Part shown: positions 1 to 12,537 of the stretch, piece after piece
Position numbering within the stretch: the stretch's first letter is position 1
Layout of the letters: each line of letters opens with the position of its first letter
NCBI GenBank assembly: GCA_000403415.2
Contig: KE159682.1
Location: forward strand, 1 to 47,618
Direction of reading: 5' to 3'
Origin: Firmicutes bacterium M10-2
Lineage (GTDB): Bacteria; Bacillota_I; Bacilli_A; Erysipelotrichales; Erysipelotrichaceae
DNA length: 47,618 bases
Notes under the pieces: generated by a model
What the model saw: only the letters and a program-made list of their open reading frames with translations
The model's database searches: none
What the model was told of the DNA's origin: nothing
Translations under genes and position numbers: made by a program

Positions 1-15
1 GCAAGTCGCGGGCTC

Positions 16-2935
<2,920 letters not shown>

Positions 2936-3185
2936 GTTGGTTCTCTTGTTTCTTGTGCTTTCTTCAAGATCTTTCTAAACTGTTCACTGTTTTTCTCTTT
3001 TTCTCAGTTTATCTTTTTTTCTCCACAACTTGCTTTCAAGACCTTTTCTCTTTATCTATTGTGTCTCTTCTTCAATTTGTGTCTGTCGGTTTTCAAAGAT
3101 CGAGCTCCAGGGACCATCCCTGAAAACTTGATAGAAATTCTCTCACGTCTCTTTACACCTTTTCTCGTTTCTTCGCTTTCTCCTT
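2936..3185 (-). other. 16S-23S internal transcribed spacer, no tRNA
   Basis: This spacer of about 250 bases has no cloverleaf or CCA-bounded tRNA that I can find. It is rich in T on the plus strand. A 13-base sequence (GATCTTTGAAAAC on the transcript, 3089-3101) is repeated in the leader ahead of 16S (4833-4845), like the conserved boxA-type sequences of Bacillota rRNA operons. Bases 3110-3138 are complementary to the 16S leader and form one arm of the 16S processing stem. Confidence 0.8.
3110..3138 (-). other. 16S pre-rRNA processing stem, 3' arm
   Basis: The transcript of this stretch can pair with the leader stretch at 4822-4850 over about 29 positions with few mismatches, bringing the two ends of 16S together. 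This matches the long-range stem that RNase III cleaves in bacterial rRNA precursors. The pairing is seen in the sequence; the processing role is inferred from known rRNA operons. Confidence 0.75.
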
Positions 3186-4718
<1,533 letters not shown>

Positions 4719-4875
4719 TTTGACTCTTTTTTCTTTTTCTTTTCTGTTTCTTCTTTTCAGGTGTCTCTCAAGAAATCGACGTGATTCTTTTTCTCTCGTT
4801 CTTGTACGATTCTTTTTTCTTATTTCTATCAAGTTTTCAAAGATCATCCCTTGGCTGTTTTTCAACAGCTTTTGA

Positions 4876-4904
4876 ATAATACCTCTTTGCCTTCTATTCG
4901 TCAA
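4876..4904 (-). promoter_or_regulatory. rrn promoter P2
   Basis: On the minus strand a TTGACG -35 (4899-4904) is followed after 17 bases by a TATTAT -10 (4876-4881). It lies about 160 bases ahead of 16S and reads into the rRNA operon. Together with P1 it gives the tandem arrangement usual for rRNA operons. Confidence 0.75.
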
Positions 4905-5013
4905 GCAGAATTCTCTTTTTTTCTGCTTTTTTTTCGGCTTCGCTTCTTATTCGTTCTGTCTTTTCTTTTTTAAAGACAGGCATTGAGGAACTGCTCTCCC
5001 TCAGTGCTCGTTT

Positions 5014-5042
5014 ATATTACCTCTTTCTTCTTTATCTGTCAA
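5014..5042 (-). promoter_or_regulatory. rrn promoter P1
   Basis: On the minus strand a perfect TTGACA -35 (5037-5042) is followed after 17 bases by TAATAT (5014-5019). It lies between the rpiB stop and P2. A TATAAA with a 20-base spacer at 5011-5016 is a weaker alternative -10. Confidence 0.7.
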
Positions 5043-5070
5043 CTGTTTTATGCGATATTTTTTAATTTTT

Positions 5071-5529
5071 TTAGAGGACAGATTCTTCTTCCGTTTCAAT
5101 CTCAGTGATTTTTTCGATTCTTTTAACATGACGCTCTTCTTCTGAAAAAGGAGTATTTAAAAATGTATTCACAATGTCTTTTACAACTTCGATTCCTGTT
5201 GTACGTTGACCAACTGCTAACATATTCGCATCATTATGTTCTCTTGTTAACCGCGCCATTGTGGTATTAAAGCACAATCCGCATCGTATTCCTTTTACTT
5301 TATTGGCTGAAATGGAGATTCCGATTCCTGTTCCGCACATTACGATTCCTTTGTCGACTTCTCCTTGTTGAACTAATTTTGCGCAACGATATCCATAGTC
5401 CGGATAATCTACGCTTTTCGTGCCGTCACATCCGCAATCAATGACTTCATATCCTTCATTCACCAACATAGCGATTACCTCTTGTTTATATTCAACCGCA
5501 CCATGGTCACATGCAATTCCAATTTTCAT
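5071..5529 (-). CDS. rpiB: Ribose-5-phosphate isomerase B
   Basis: This protein of 152 residues interconverts ribose 5-phosphate and ribulose 5-phosphate in the pentose phosphate pathway, in the cytosol. It has the RpiB/LacAB fold signature: the N-terminal ACDHG with D8 and H9, the GTGIG loop after Cys65 (the catalytic Cys in the family), and H98 in the REHNDAN segment that opens the substrate ring in this family. The length is standard. A GGAGG site sits 6-10 bases before the ATG. It is divergent from gdhA and its end abuts the rRNA promoter region. LacA/LacB-type isomerases are close relatives, but the lack of lac genes nearby favours RpiB. Confidence 0.9.
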   Translation of the reverse strand: MKIGIACDHGAVEYKQEVIAMLVNEGYEVIDCGCDGTKSVDYPDYGYRCAKLVQQGEVDKGIVMCGTGIGISISANKVKGIRCGLCFNTTMARLTREHNDANMLAVGQRTTGIEVVKDIVNTFLNTPFSEEERHVKRIEKITEIETEEESVL

Positions 5530-5562
5530 ATCTTAACCTCCAGCTCTTTTATTATCGTTTTA

Positions 5563-5591
5563 ATCATATCAAATCTGTTTTATCATTTCAC
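5563..5591 (-). promoter_or_regulatory. Candidate rpiB promoter
   Basis: On the minus strand TATGAT (5563-5568) lies 17 bases after GTGAAA (5586-5591). The -10 is good and the -35 is weak. It is placed correctly in the divergent rpiB-gdhA gap. Confidence 0.4.
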
Positions 5592-5640
5592 TTTTGTTTT
5601 TTGAAAATTTTTTCTTTTTTTATGTAAATTTTTTCTTTTG

Positions 5641-5649
5641 TGCTATACT
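5641..5649 (+). promoter_or_regulatory. gdhA promoter, extended -10
   Basis: TGCTATACT is an extended -10 element (TG, one base, TATACT at 5644-5649). There is no good -35 at the usual distance; the upstream stretch is T-rich. Transcription would start about 20 bases before the gdhA ATG, leaving a very short leader with the AGGAGGAG ribosome binding site. Confidence 0.55.
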
Positions 5650-5654
5650 AATGA

Positions 5655-7007
<1,353 letters not shown>

Positions 7008-7013
7008 AAACTT

Positions 7014-7038
7014 AAAGACGCCGATCGGCGTCTTTTTT
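7014..7038. terminator. gdhA terminator, works both ways
   Basis: A perfect 22-base palindrome with an AAAGACGCCGA arm is followed by T residues on the plus strand and preceded by A residues on it. It can end gdhA and also the convergent HAD gene whose stop is at 7037. Confidence 0.9.
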
Positions 7039-7687
7039 ATTTCTTGTTCTCGTTTTCAACTTTTTTCAATAAAATTTCTGTCAATTCTTCTACATCATCC
7101 GCAAGATATTTTACATCATCAAGCTCTCCTTTTTGGGCATAGCCATATTTTACTCCTATAAAGGAAACCTTTGCTTTCCGAGCTCCATCACGGTCAAAGA
7201 TGCGATCTCCGATCATAATAGTATTCTTGTCTTTTCCCAGTCTTTTCCATACTTCCTGAATAATCTCGTATTTATCAACCCGGCTTCCATCTAAACAACT
7301 GCCGACGATCACATCGAAGTATTTTTCAAGATCAAAATATCGTAAAATTTGCTTCACATAAATTTCCGGTTTAGAACTTCCTACCGCCAATCGCAAGCCT
7401 TTTTCTTTTAATATTTTCAACATTTCAAAAATTTTCGGGTATACTTTATTTTCATACATTCCGATCTTAGAAAAACGTTCCCGGTATTTGTTCACTGCTT
7501 GACGTGCTTTTTCCTCGTCAAAGCCATAAAAATTCCTAAACGAATCGATCAAAGGCGGTCCGATAAACGGAGTTAATTGATCAAGCTCTTCATCAATCCC
7601 AAAGCTTCGTAATGCATATTGAACAGATCCGGTAATTCCTTCTTTCGGGTCTGTCAATGTACCATCTAAATCAAAAATAAGCAGCAT
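7037..7687 (-). CDS. HAD hydrolase, phosphoglycolate phosphatase-like (PpaX/Gph type)
   Basis: This protein of 216 residues belongs to HAD subfamily IA. Motif I is FDLDGT with nucleophile Asp6 and acid/base Asp8. An alpha-helical cap follows, with GPPLIDSF near residue 45. Motif II is the Ser of GSSKPE, then a conserved Lys, and motif IV is GDRIFDRDGARKA. These features match phosphoglycolate phosphatase or the pyrophosphatase PpaX; the substrate cannot be told from sequence. I start at the ATG at 7687 because a GAGGAG site lies just upstream; a reading frame 14 codons longer lacks such a site. It follows another HAD gene by 22 bases, so the two are probably co-transcribed. Confidence 0.85.
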   Translation of the reverse strand: MLLIFDLDGTLTDPKEGITGSVQYALRSFGIDEELDQLTPFIGPPLIDSFRNFYGFDEEKARQAVNKYRERFSKIGMYENKVYPKIFEMLKILKEKGLRLAVGSSKPEIYVKQILRYFDLEKYFDVIVGSCLDGSRVDKYEIIQEVWKRLGKDKNTIMIGDRIFDRDGARKAKVSFIGVKYGYAQKGELDDVKYLADDVEELTEILLKKVENENKK

Positions 7688-7709
7688 AATTTTTCTCCTC
7701 TTTAAGAGA

Positions 7710-8519
7710 TCATAGCACAAATCGTTCAATGAATTCCGCTATCGCATCTTCATCATTGGTCTGTTCGAGGATGATATCACATTCATCTTTCATTTCTTCA
7801 ACTGTATTATGTACACCTACACCAAGCCCGGCCGCCTTTATCATAGATAGATCATTTAAATTATCTCCAATCGCTGCAATTTCACTTGCATCGATTCCGA
7901 GCATTTCCCCTAATCGGAGAGCCGCATTCCCTTTGTTCACTCCTTTTTTATTGAATTCCAGATAACGATTAGATGAGAAAGAAACGTCAAGATCTTTTGT
8001 GATTGATTCCAGATCTTTTGCGATTTCATTTAAATGATTTCTATTTGTATCAACATAAAGAACTTTTACAATTTCTTCTCCTTCCAAGAATGAAAGATCT
8101 TGCGCATCAAATAAAGTAAATTCCATTCGTCCTTTTAAGTACTCTCTTTCACCATCAAAAATCCGATAGATCCATACTGTATCAAGGGTATATACATGAA
8201 TACAAACATCGTAAGAAAGCCCTTTTTGGAATAATTGATTTGCGATATTGAAATCCAAACCTTCAAAATGAATCAGCCGATTTTCTTTGTTTTCAGTAAT
8301 CGCTCCTCCATTGTAAGAAATCGTATATTCCCCGCTTTTATTTTTTAATCCGATTTCTTCTAATGTACCTTGAATGCTTGAGTATCCTCGTCCCGTTGCA
8401 CAAACAAACTTTATACCTTTTTGTTTGGCTTTCTGAATCCATTCTCGATTTTTTACACTCACACTCCGATCAGTACTTAACAAAGTTTCATCAAGATCGC
8501 TTACAATCAATTTAATCAT
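7710..8519 (-). CDS. Cof-type HAD-IIB sugar-phosphate phosphatase
   Basis: This protein of 269 residues has the Cof/YidA-type layout. Motif I is SDLDETL with Asp8 and Asp10, motif II falls in ATGRGY, a C2B cap spans roughly residues 80-190, and motif IV is GDNLNDLSMI. Family members dephosphorylate sugar phosphates, FMN or cofactor intermediates; the substrate here is unknown. A strong AGGAGG site lies directly before the ATG. The notable part is upstream: a dedicated promoter, a leader of about 160 bases with a repeated motif, and an intrinsic terminator just before the ribosome binding site. Its expression is therefore likely controlled by attenuation. Confidence 0.88.
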   Translation of the reverse strand: MIKLIVSDLDETLLSTDRSVSVKNREWIQKAKQKGIKFVCATGRGYSSIQGTLEEIGLKNKSGEYTISYNGGAITENKENRLIHFEGLDFNIANQLFQKGLSYDVCIHVYTLDTVWIYRIFDGEREYLKGRMEFTLFDAQDLSFLEGEEIVKVLYVDTNRNHLNEIAKDLESITKDLDVSFSSNRYLEFNKKGVNKGNAALRLGEMLGIDASEIAAIGDNLNDLSMIKAAGLGVGVHNTVEEMKDECDIILEQTNDEDAIAEFIERFVL

Positions 8520-8533
8520 ACATTTCCTCCTAT

Positions 8534-8569
8534 AAAAAAAAGGGAGAACGGTATTCCCGGACCGTCCTC
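8534..8569 (-). terminator. Intrinsic terminator in the leader of the HAD gene
   Basis: On the minus strand the arm GAGGACGGT (8561-8569) pairs with ACCGTTCTC (8544-8552; one G-U pair), followed by CC and eight T residues. It ends only a few bases before the AGGAGG of the HAD gene, so it would stop transcription between the leader and the coding region. Confidence 0.8.
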
Positions 8570-8677
8570 TATACTGCCTTTCAAAACTTTCTAATTATTG
8601 AGTCACTTAACTCTGAAATAATTAATCCCCAAGAAACAGTCACTTAACTCTCCCTAAAAGTTATGTTCCCTATTTCC
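8570..8677 (-). promoter_or_regulatory. Putative cis-regulatory RNA leader with duplicated motif
   Basis: The motif AGAGTTAAGTGACT occurs twice on the minus strand (8601-8614 and 8638-8651). The downstream copy sits in a good stem (TAATTATT with AATAATTA, then GAGT/ACTC, loop TAAGTG). A seven-pair stem (8656-8662 with 8585-8591) could enclose both copies and form a junction. I do not recognise the structure as a known riboswitch class. It lies between a strong promoter and the terminator, which is the position of an attenuator. Confidence 0.5.
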
Positions 8678-8683
8678 ATTTTC

Positions 8684-8712
8684 AATATACCAAGGTAAAG
8701 TTTTGATGTCAA
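8684..8712 (-). promoter_or_regulatory. Promoter of the HAD gene pair
   Basis: On the minus strand a TTGACA -35 (8707-8712) and a TATATT -10 (8684-8689) are separated by 17 bases. The start of transcription would fall near 8677, giving a leader of about 160 bases before the ATG at 8519. Confidence 0.8.
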
Positions 8713-8796
8713 CGATTGGAAAAGCAAAAAAACACATTTTTTAAACATATTTTCCCTCGGTAAATTATTGGTTGGACCAAATTTTACCTGAGTTAT

Positions 8797-9612
8797 TTAT
8801 TGATTATCCATAATCAACAATGCCTGATCCGGACAATCAGTAATTACTCCATCTACTCCGATATCTTTACAGTGTTGGATATCTTGCGGCTGATTAATTG
8901 TCCACCCCCAAAATTGTTTTCCATGAGAATGCGCAAGATCGACATCTTGCTGATTTATTTTCGAATAGTCAACCGCAAAAGAATCAATCCAGCTGCACTT
9001 TACATAACTTGCGATATCTTGATTGGATGACAACAGCAATTGTTTAAACATTTCAGGATATCGAGAATCCAAAGCAATCAAGCTTTGAGTATCCCAAGTC
9101 TGAACCATGATATTCTTTTTCAATTTCGGATTCTTTTCAATTAACTGCTGTAAGTTATCTAAAGCAGGAGTTCCTTCTTTCAATTCGATCAAATATAACA
9201 CTTTATTCCCAAAATGATTGAAAAATTCCTGAACCGTATGTAATCTTTCGCCATTTGCGACAGTTAACGCTGAAAGGGCTTCATCATTTGTATCATTAAT
9301 GATATAATCTTTTCCGGTCAACCTTAAAGTCGTGGGATCATGAGATACATAAAGAGTTCCGTCTTTTGAGCGATACACATCCAATTCAATTTGCCGGCAC
9401 CCTTGCTTGATCGCTTGCTCATAGGATTGAAATGTATGCTCAATTAAATTTGCCGAGGCACCTCTGTGTGCAATGACACGTAAAGTAGGATCCTCGAAAT
9501 TTGTATCTTTTAGATCTTTTGCTTGTTCTACGGAGATCACTTTTGTACCGAAAATAAACGCTGCGCTCAGGATGGATACAAAAAGGATCAATATATTTTT
9601 AAGTTTCACCAT
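8797..9612 (-). CDS. Glycerophosphodiester phosphodiesterase, membrane-anchored or exported
   Basis: This protein of 271 residues has the GDPD (GlpQ/UgpQ) barrel signature: AHRGAS, then E-LDVYRSKDG and VSHD, which carry the family's metal and catalytic residues. It hydrolyses glycerophosphodiesters to sn-glycerol 3-phosphate and an alcohol. The first 25 residues (VKLKNILILFVSILSAAFIF) form a signal peptide or anchor. The usual ENT triplet after the HRG motif reads EHT here. I start at the ATG at 9612, though it lacks a clear ribosome binding site and a TATAAT lies only about ten bases upstream. A TTG start 30 codons earlier is the alternative. It is divergent from the SDR gene. Confidence 0.82.
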   Translation of the reverse strand: MVKLKNILILFVSILSAAFIFGTKVISVEQAKDLKDTNFEDPTLRVIAHRGASANLIEHTFQSYEQAIKQGCRQIELDVYRSKDGTLYVSHDPTTLRLTGKDYIINDTNDEALSALTVANGERLHTVQEFFNHFGNKVLYLIELKEGTPALDNLQQLIEKNPKLKKNIMVQTWDTQSLIALDSRYPEMFKQLLLSSNQDIASYVKCSWIDSFAVDYSKINQQDVDLAHSHGKQFWGWTINQPQDIQHCKDIGVDGVITDCPDQALLIMDNQ

Positions 9613-9736
9613 GATTTTATTATAAACATTTTCTCTGAATTTTAAACTCTTGGGCGATATCCAAAACAAATATAAGAAATAAGCATATAATAAAATTATC
9701 AATCAAAACGGTTACCAATATAGAAAGGCGTATTAT

Positions 9737-10528
9737 ATGAAAACAATATTAATTACAGGTGCGCAGTCTGGTATAGGAAAAGAAAGCGCAAAACTTTTTG
9801 CATCGAAAGGATGGAATGTTATCGCGGGGATGAGAAACCCTCAATTAGATAAAACATTTATAGAAATGGAAAATGTCAAGGTCGTAAAGCTTGATGTATT
9901 GAATGCAGAAGAGATTCAGGCAGTCGCAAAAGAAATACTTGATAACGGCGGATTAGATGTTTTGTTCAATAACGCCGGTATCGGTGTAAAAGGATGCCTA
10001 GATGCAACTCCGATCGATTCCATCCAGGAAGTATTAAGAACAGATCTTATGGGACCGATTCAATTAATGAAAGCATTCATCCCTTATTTCAAAAGCAAAA
10101 GAAGCGGTATGCTCTTAACGACCACTTCTTTGTCAGGTGTAGTGTCTTTCCCGTATGATTCGGTTTATGCAGCAGCTAAACATGCTCTGACTGGACTTTG
10201 CGAATCTCTTTACTTTGAATTGAAACCATATGATATCAAAGTAAAGGTTATTGTTCCCGGCCCGGTGAATACGAACTTCAAGATGAAAACCTACAATTCA
10301 AATCAAAATTTAAAACCGGCAAAAAATTTATCAAAAATCCTCATCCCGGATTTTAATCAATTAACCGAAGCGAAAGAGGTAGCAAAAGCAGCTTATGAAG
10401 CAGCAACTTCCGATAACGATCAATTCGAATATATTGTAGGAGATGTAGCCAAAGACTTGATTTCTCAATACCGTTCTCAAGGAATCGAAGAATTCAAAGA
10501 CACTCTTTCAAAAAAAATCTTTAAATAA
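9737..10528 (+). CDS. Short-chain dehydrogenase/reductase
   Basis: This protein of 263 residues is a classical SDR with a Rossmann fold. TGAQSGIG (residues 7-14) is the glycine-rich cofactor loop, NNAG is at 78-81, and the catalytic set is Ser131 or Ser133, Tyr144 and Lys148 in the YxxxK motif. PGPVNT follows in the usual place. The substrate is unknown; NADP use is possible because a basic Arg33 follows the second strand. An AAAGG site precedes the ATG. It stands alone on the plus strand and ends at a terminator shared with the convergent HAD gene. Confidence 0.88.
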   Translation: MKTILITGAQSGIGKESAKLFASKGWNVIAGMRNPQLDKTFIEMENVKVVKLDVLNAEEIQAVAKEILDNGGLDVLFNNAGIGVKGCLDATPIDSIQEVLRTDLMGPIQLMKAFIPYFKSKRSGMLLTTTSLSGVVSFPYDSVYAAAKHALTGLCESLYFELKPYDIKVKVIVPGPVNTNFKMKTYNSNQNLKPAKNLSKILIPDFNQLTEAKEVAKAAYEAATSDNDQFEYIVGDVAKDLISQYRSQGIEEFKDTLSKKIFK

Positions 10529-10534
10529 AAAATC

Positions 10535-10561
10535 GGAGCACTGTTCATGTGCTCCTTTTTA
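10535..10561. terminator. Shared terminator of the SDR and HAD genes
   Basis: GGAGCAC (10535-10541) pairs with GTGCTCC (10549-10555) around a seven-base loop, with A residues before and T residues after. It serves the plus-strand SDR gene and overlaps the stop of the convergent HAD gene. Confidence 0.85.
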
Positions 10562-11398
10562 TTTTTGATTAAAAATATGATCCTCTAAATATCGTCCTAA
10601 ACCATCTTCAGCCACAGTGTAATCTGTAACCGCATCAGCAACCTTCTTGGTTTCATCGGATCCGTTTGCCAAACAAACACCCCAACCGGATTTTTCTAAT
10701 AATGGAATGTCGTTTTCCATATCGCCGAACCCGATCACTTGGTCCAATGAAAAATTATTTTCTTTAAGATATTTTTCCAGGCCTAACCCTTTATTGATTC
10801 TAGGATCTAAAAACTCAATTGTAAATACATCGTTAATCGCAAAAGTTTGAATAACTGTCCATGCATCACTTTTATTTTTTTCGATTTTTTTCAAAATACG
10901 CTCTTTTTCTTTTCCTAAGCAATGTACTTCGATCTTCCCGGTATCAAATCGCGCTAACCGTTCATTATCCCCCACTTCTACAATCGACTGATTACGCTTC
11001 ATGGAGTCCTGAATAAATTCATCTAACCGTAAACAAGCAACTCGATCATATCCTTTTTCATATACAATCGCATTAATGTCAAATTCCGAAAGCATATCTA
11101 AAATTTCTCGAACGACTTTTTTATCTAATAAATAAAAATGCTGAATACTTTCATTTCCTTGTTGCCAAAGATCTCCTCCATTCATTCCGATCGCAAAATC
11201 AAAATCAAATGGGAGCCCCCATTGTTTGGGTTTACTCAATACTCTCGAATCAATGGGCCGTCCGGTCGCAACGCCGATTTTAATCCCGTCATTGTGCATT
11301 TTTTCCAAAGCTGCCTTAGTTTTTGGCATGAGCATTTCACCTTTTCCGGCTAAAGTTCCATCAATATCCGCTACAAATACCTTAATATCTTTTATCAT
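10559..11398 (-). CDS. Cof-type HAD-IIB phosphatase
   Basis: This protein of 279 residues is a second Cof-like HAD enzyme, only distantly similar to the one ending at 7710. Motif I is VADIDGT with Asp11 and Asp13, motif II is in ATGRP, a C2B cap lies in the middle, and motif IV is GFGDMENDIPLL. Substrate is not predictable; sugar phosphates or cofactor phosphates are typical. An AAAGGG site precedes the ATG. It has its own promoter at 11434-11462 and shares a terminator with the convergent SDR gene. Confidence 0.87.
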   Translation of the reverse strand: MIKDIKVFVADIDGTLAGKGEMLMPKTKAALEKMHNDGIKIGVATGRPIDSRVLSKPKQWGLPFDFDFAIGMNGGDLWQQGNESIQHFYLLDKKVVREILDMLSEFDINAIVYEKGYDRVACLRLDEFIQDSMKRNQSIVEVGDNERLARFDTGKIEVHCLGKEKERILKKIEKNKSDAWTVIQTFAINDVFTIEFLDPRINKGLGLEKYLKENNFSLDQVIGFGDMENDIPLLEKSGWGVCLANGSDETKKVADAVTDYTVAEDGLGRYLEDHIFNQK

Positions 11399-11433
11399 CT
11401 TTTTCCCTTTCTTTTTTTTATTTCGATATGCTT

Positions 11434-11462
11434 ATCATAAAAATTTTCTCTTTGGAAATCAA
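11434..11462 (-). promoter_or_regulatory. Promoter of the HAD gene
   Basis: On the minus strand TTGATT (11457-11462) and TATGAT (11434-11439) are 17 bases apart, about 35 bases ahead of the HAD start codon. Confidence 0.6.
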
Positions 11463-11525
11463 CGCTCTTTAATCGAAAGAAACATTTTTTCAAAACTCGT
11501 TAATTTTATCGGAAAAACACTTAAC

Positions 11526-11553
11526 AAAAAAAGACCACTTAAAGTGATCTTTT
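11526..11553 (-). terminator. Terminator of rplM-rpsI
   Basis: On the minus strand AAAGATCACTT pairs with AAGTGGTCTTT (one G-U pair) and runs into T residues, 20-45 bases after the rpsI stop. Confidence 0.85.
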
Positions 11554-11570
11554 TTATCGAATCGTAAAAA

Positions 11571-11978
11571 TTAACGTTTTGAGTATTGAGGTCTGCGACG
11601 AGCGGCTTTAAGACCGTATTTTTTACGTTCTTTCGCACGTGGGTCACGTGTTACATATCCTGCAGCCTTCAATACTGGACGATAGTCTTCGCTTGCTTCC
11701 ATCAGAGCGCGCGTGATACCATGACGCATTGCTCCGGCTTGACCTGTGAATCCACCACCTTGCACGTTGATCAATACATCAAATTGATCCAACGTATTTG
11801 TAAGTTCTAATGGTGATTTTACAACTTGTTGAAGAATGCTCGATGGAACATATTGTTCCAACGTTTTACCGTTTACTTCGATTTTTCCCGTTCCCGGACG
11901 TAAAAAGACACGAGCAACAGATTTTTTACGACGTCCAACACCATGGTATTGAACGATATTTGACTTTTTCACTGCCAT
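11571..11978 (-). CDS. rpsI: Ribosomal protein S9
   Basis: This protein of 135 residues is a small-subunit protein whose C-terminal tail reaches the P-site tRNA. The [10 protein letters not shown] segment near residues 15-24, the [15 protein letters not shown] stretch and the basic tail ending in YSKR are characteristic. The terminal Arg is the one that contacts the tRNA anticodon in the family. It is 12 bases downstream of rplM with a good ribosome binding site, so the two form the usual rplM-rpsI pair. Confidence 0.97.
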   Translation of the reverse strand: MAVKKSNIVQYHGVGRRKKSVARVFLRPGTGKIEVNGKTLEQYVPSSILQQVVKSPLELTNTLDQFDVLINVQGGGFTGQAGAMRHGITRALMEASEDYRPVLKAAGYVTRDPRAKERKKYGLKAARRRPQYSKR

Positions 11979-11990
11979 GTTCTATTCCTC

Positions 11991-12428
11991 CTATCCTTTC
12001 ACCTTTAACTCAACTGGTTGTTGAGCTGCATGTGGATGTTCGCTACCTGCATATACGAACAAGTGTCCACGCATTTGATTACCGAGCTTTGTGTGTGGTA
12101 ACATACCTTGGATTGCATGTTCTACCCATTCAACCGGATATTTGGATTTCATTTCTTTTGCAGTACGAGTACGCAATCCTCCAAAGTATCCTGAATGATT
12201 GTAGTATTTTTCTGTTTCCAATTTGTTTCCGGTCATTACAACCTTATCCGCATTGATTACGATTACGCAATCTCCACAATCAACATTTGGTGTATATGTT
12301 GGTTTGTGTTTACCTCTTAATACATGTGCACATGTTGTTGCCAGACGACCCAAAGTTTGCCCTTCTCCATCAACAACATACCATGTACGTTTCACTTCAG
12401 CTGGCTTTGCCATTGTTGTTTGACGCAT
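11991..12428 (-). CDS. rplM: Ribosomal protein L13
   Basis: This protein of 145 residues is an early-assembling large-subunit protein. The N terminus MRQTTMAKPAEVKRTWYVVD and the GMLPHTKLG segment are typical of Bacillota L13, which supports the first ATG as start. The gene has its own promoter and a short structured leader, so it is probably autoregulated. It heads the rplM-rpsI pair, although transcription from the truA/PHP genes upstream may also run through because I see no terminator in between. Confidence 0.97.
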   Translation of the reverse strand: MRQTTMAKPAEVKRTWYVVDGEGQTLGRLATTCAHVLRGKHKPTYTPNVDCGDCVIVINADKVVMTGNKLETEKYYNHSGYFGGLRTRTAKEMKSKYPVEWVEHAIQGMLPHTKLGNQMRGHLFVYAGSEHPHAAQQPVELKVKG

Positions 12429-12445
12429 AGTTTTTCCTCCTGTGA

Positions 12446-12473
12446 TTTGAGCGTTTGCCGGGGCTCAAACGGC
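12446..12473 (-). promoter_or_regulatory. Structured leader of rplM (L13 leader candidate)
   Basis: The RNA can form GCCG/CGGC (12470-12473 with 12457-12460), while the loop sequence TTTGAGC (12463-12469) matches GCTCAAA (12446-12452). It can therefore fold as a compact pseudoknot or as alternative hairpins, directly ahead of the ribosome binding site. L13 leader RNAs are known in Bacillota; assignment to that class needs a covariance-model search. Confidence 0.55.
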
Positions 12474-12492
12474 CAGAGTTTAGCCAAGTTAA

Positions 12493-12520
12493 ATAATACC
12501 AAAAACCCCCTATTTGTCAA
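12493..12520 (-). promoter_or_regulatory. rplM promoter
   Basis: On the minus strand a TTGACA -35 (12515-12520) and a TATTAT -10 (12493-12498) are separated by 16 bases. Transcription would begin about 60 bases before the rplM ATG. Confidence 0.8.
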
Positions 12521-12537
12521 CGCTAAATCTTTTTCTT

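Larger units (their letters stand above)
4719..5070 (-). other. rRNA leader and promoter region (352 bases, no gene)
   Basis: No credible protein gene lies here. The stretch holds two promoters (described separately), the upstream arm of the 16S processing stem at 4822-4850, and the boxA-like repeat at 4833-4845. It also has short hairpins that could form in the leader RNA: GCTGTT/AACAGC near 4853-4870, a GCAGAA/TTCTGC stem near 4905-4926, and CTGTCTTT/AAAGACAG at 4956-4979. Confidence 0.75.

Noticed and set aside
2936-3185. tRNA genes in the rRNA spacer
   Set aside because: I looked for Ile and Ala tRNA signatures and a cloverleaf and found none.
8520-8680. T-box or FMN-type riboswitch in the HAD leader
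   Set aside because: The conserved T-box sequence and RFN pieces are absent; only the attenuator layout is shared.
11459-11647. Open frame of 62 codons at the end of rpsI
   Set aside because: It overlaps the rpsI end in another frame and runs through the terminator.
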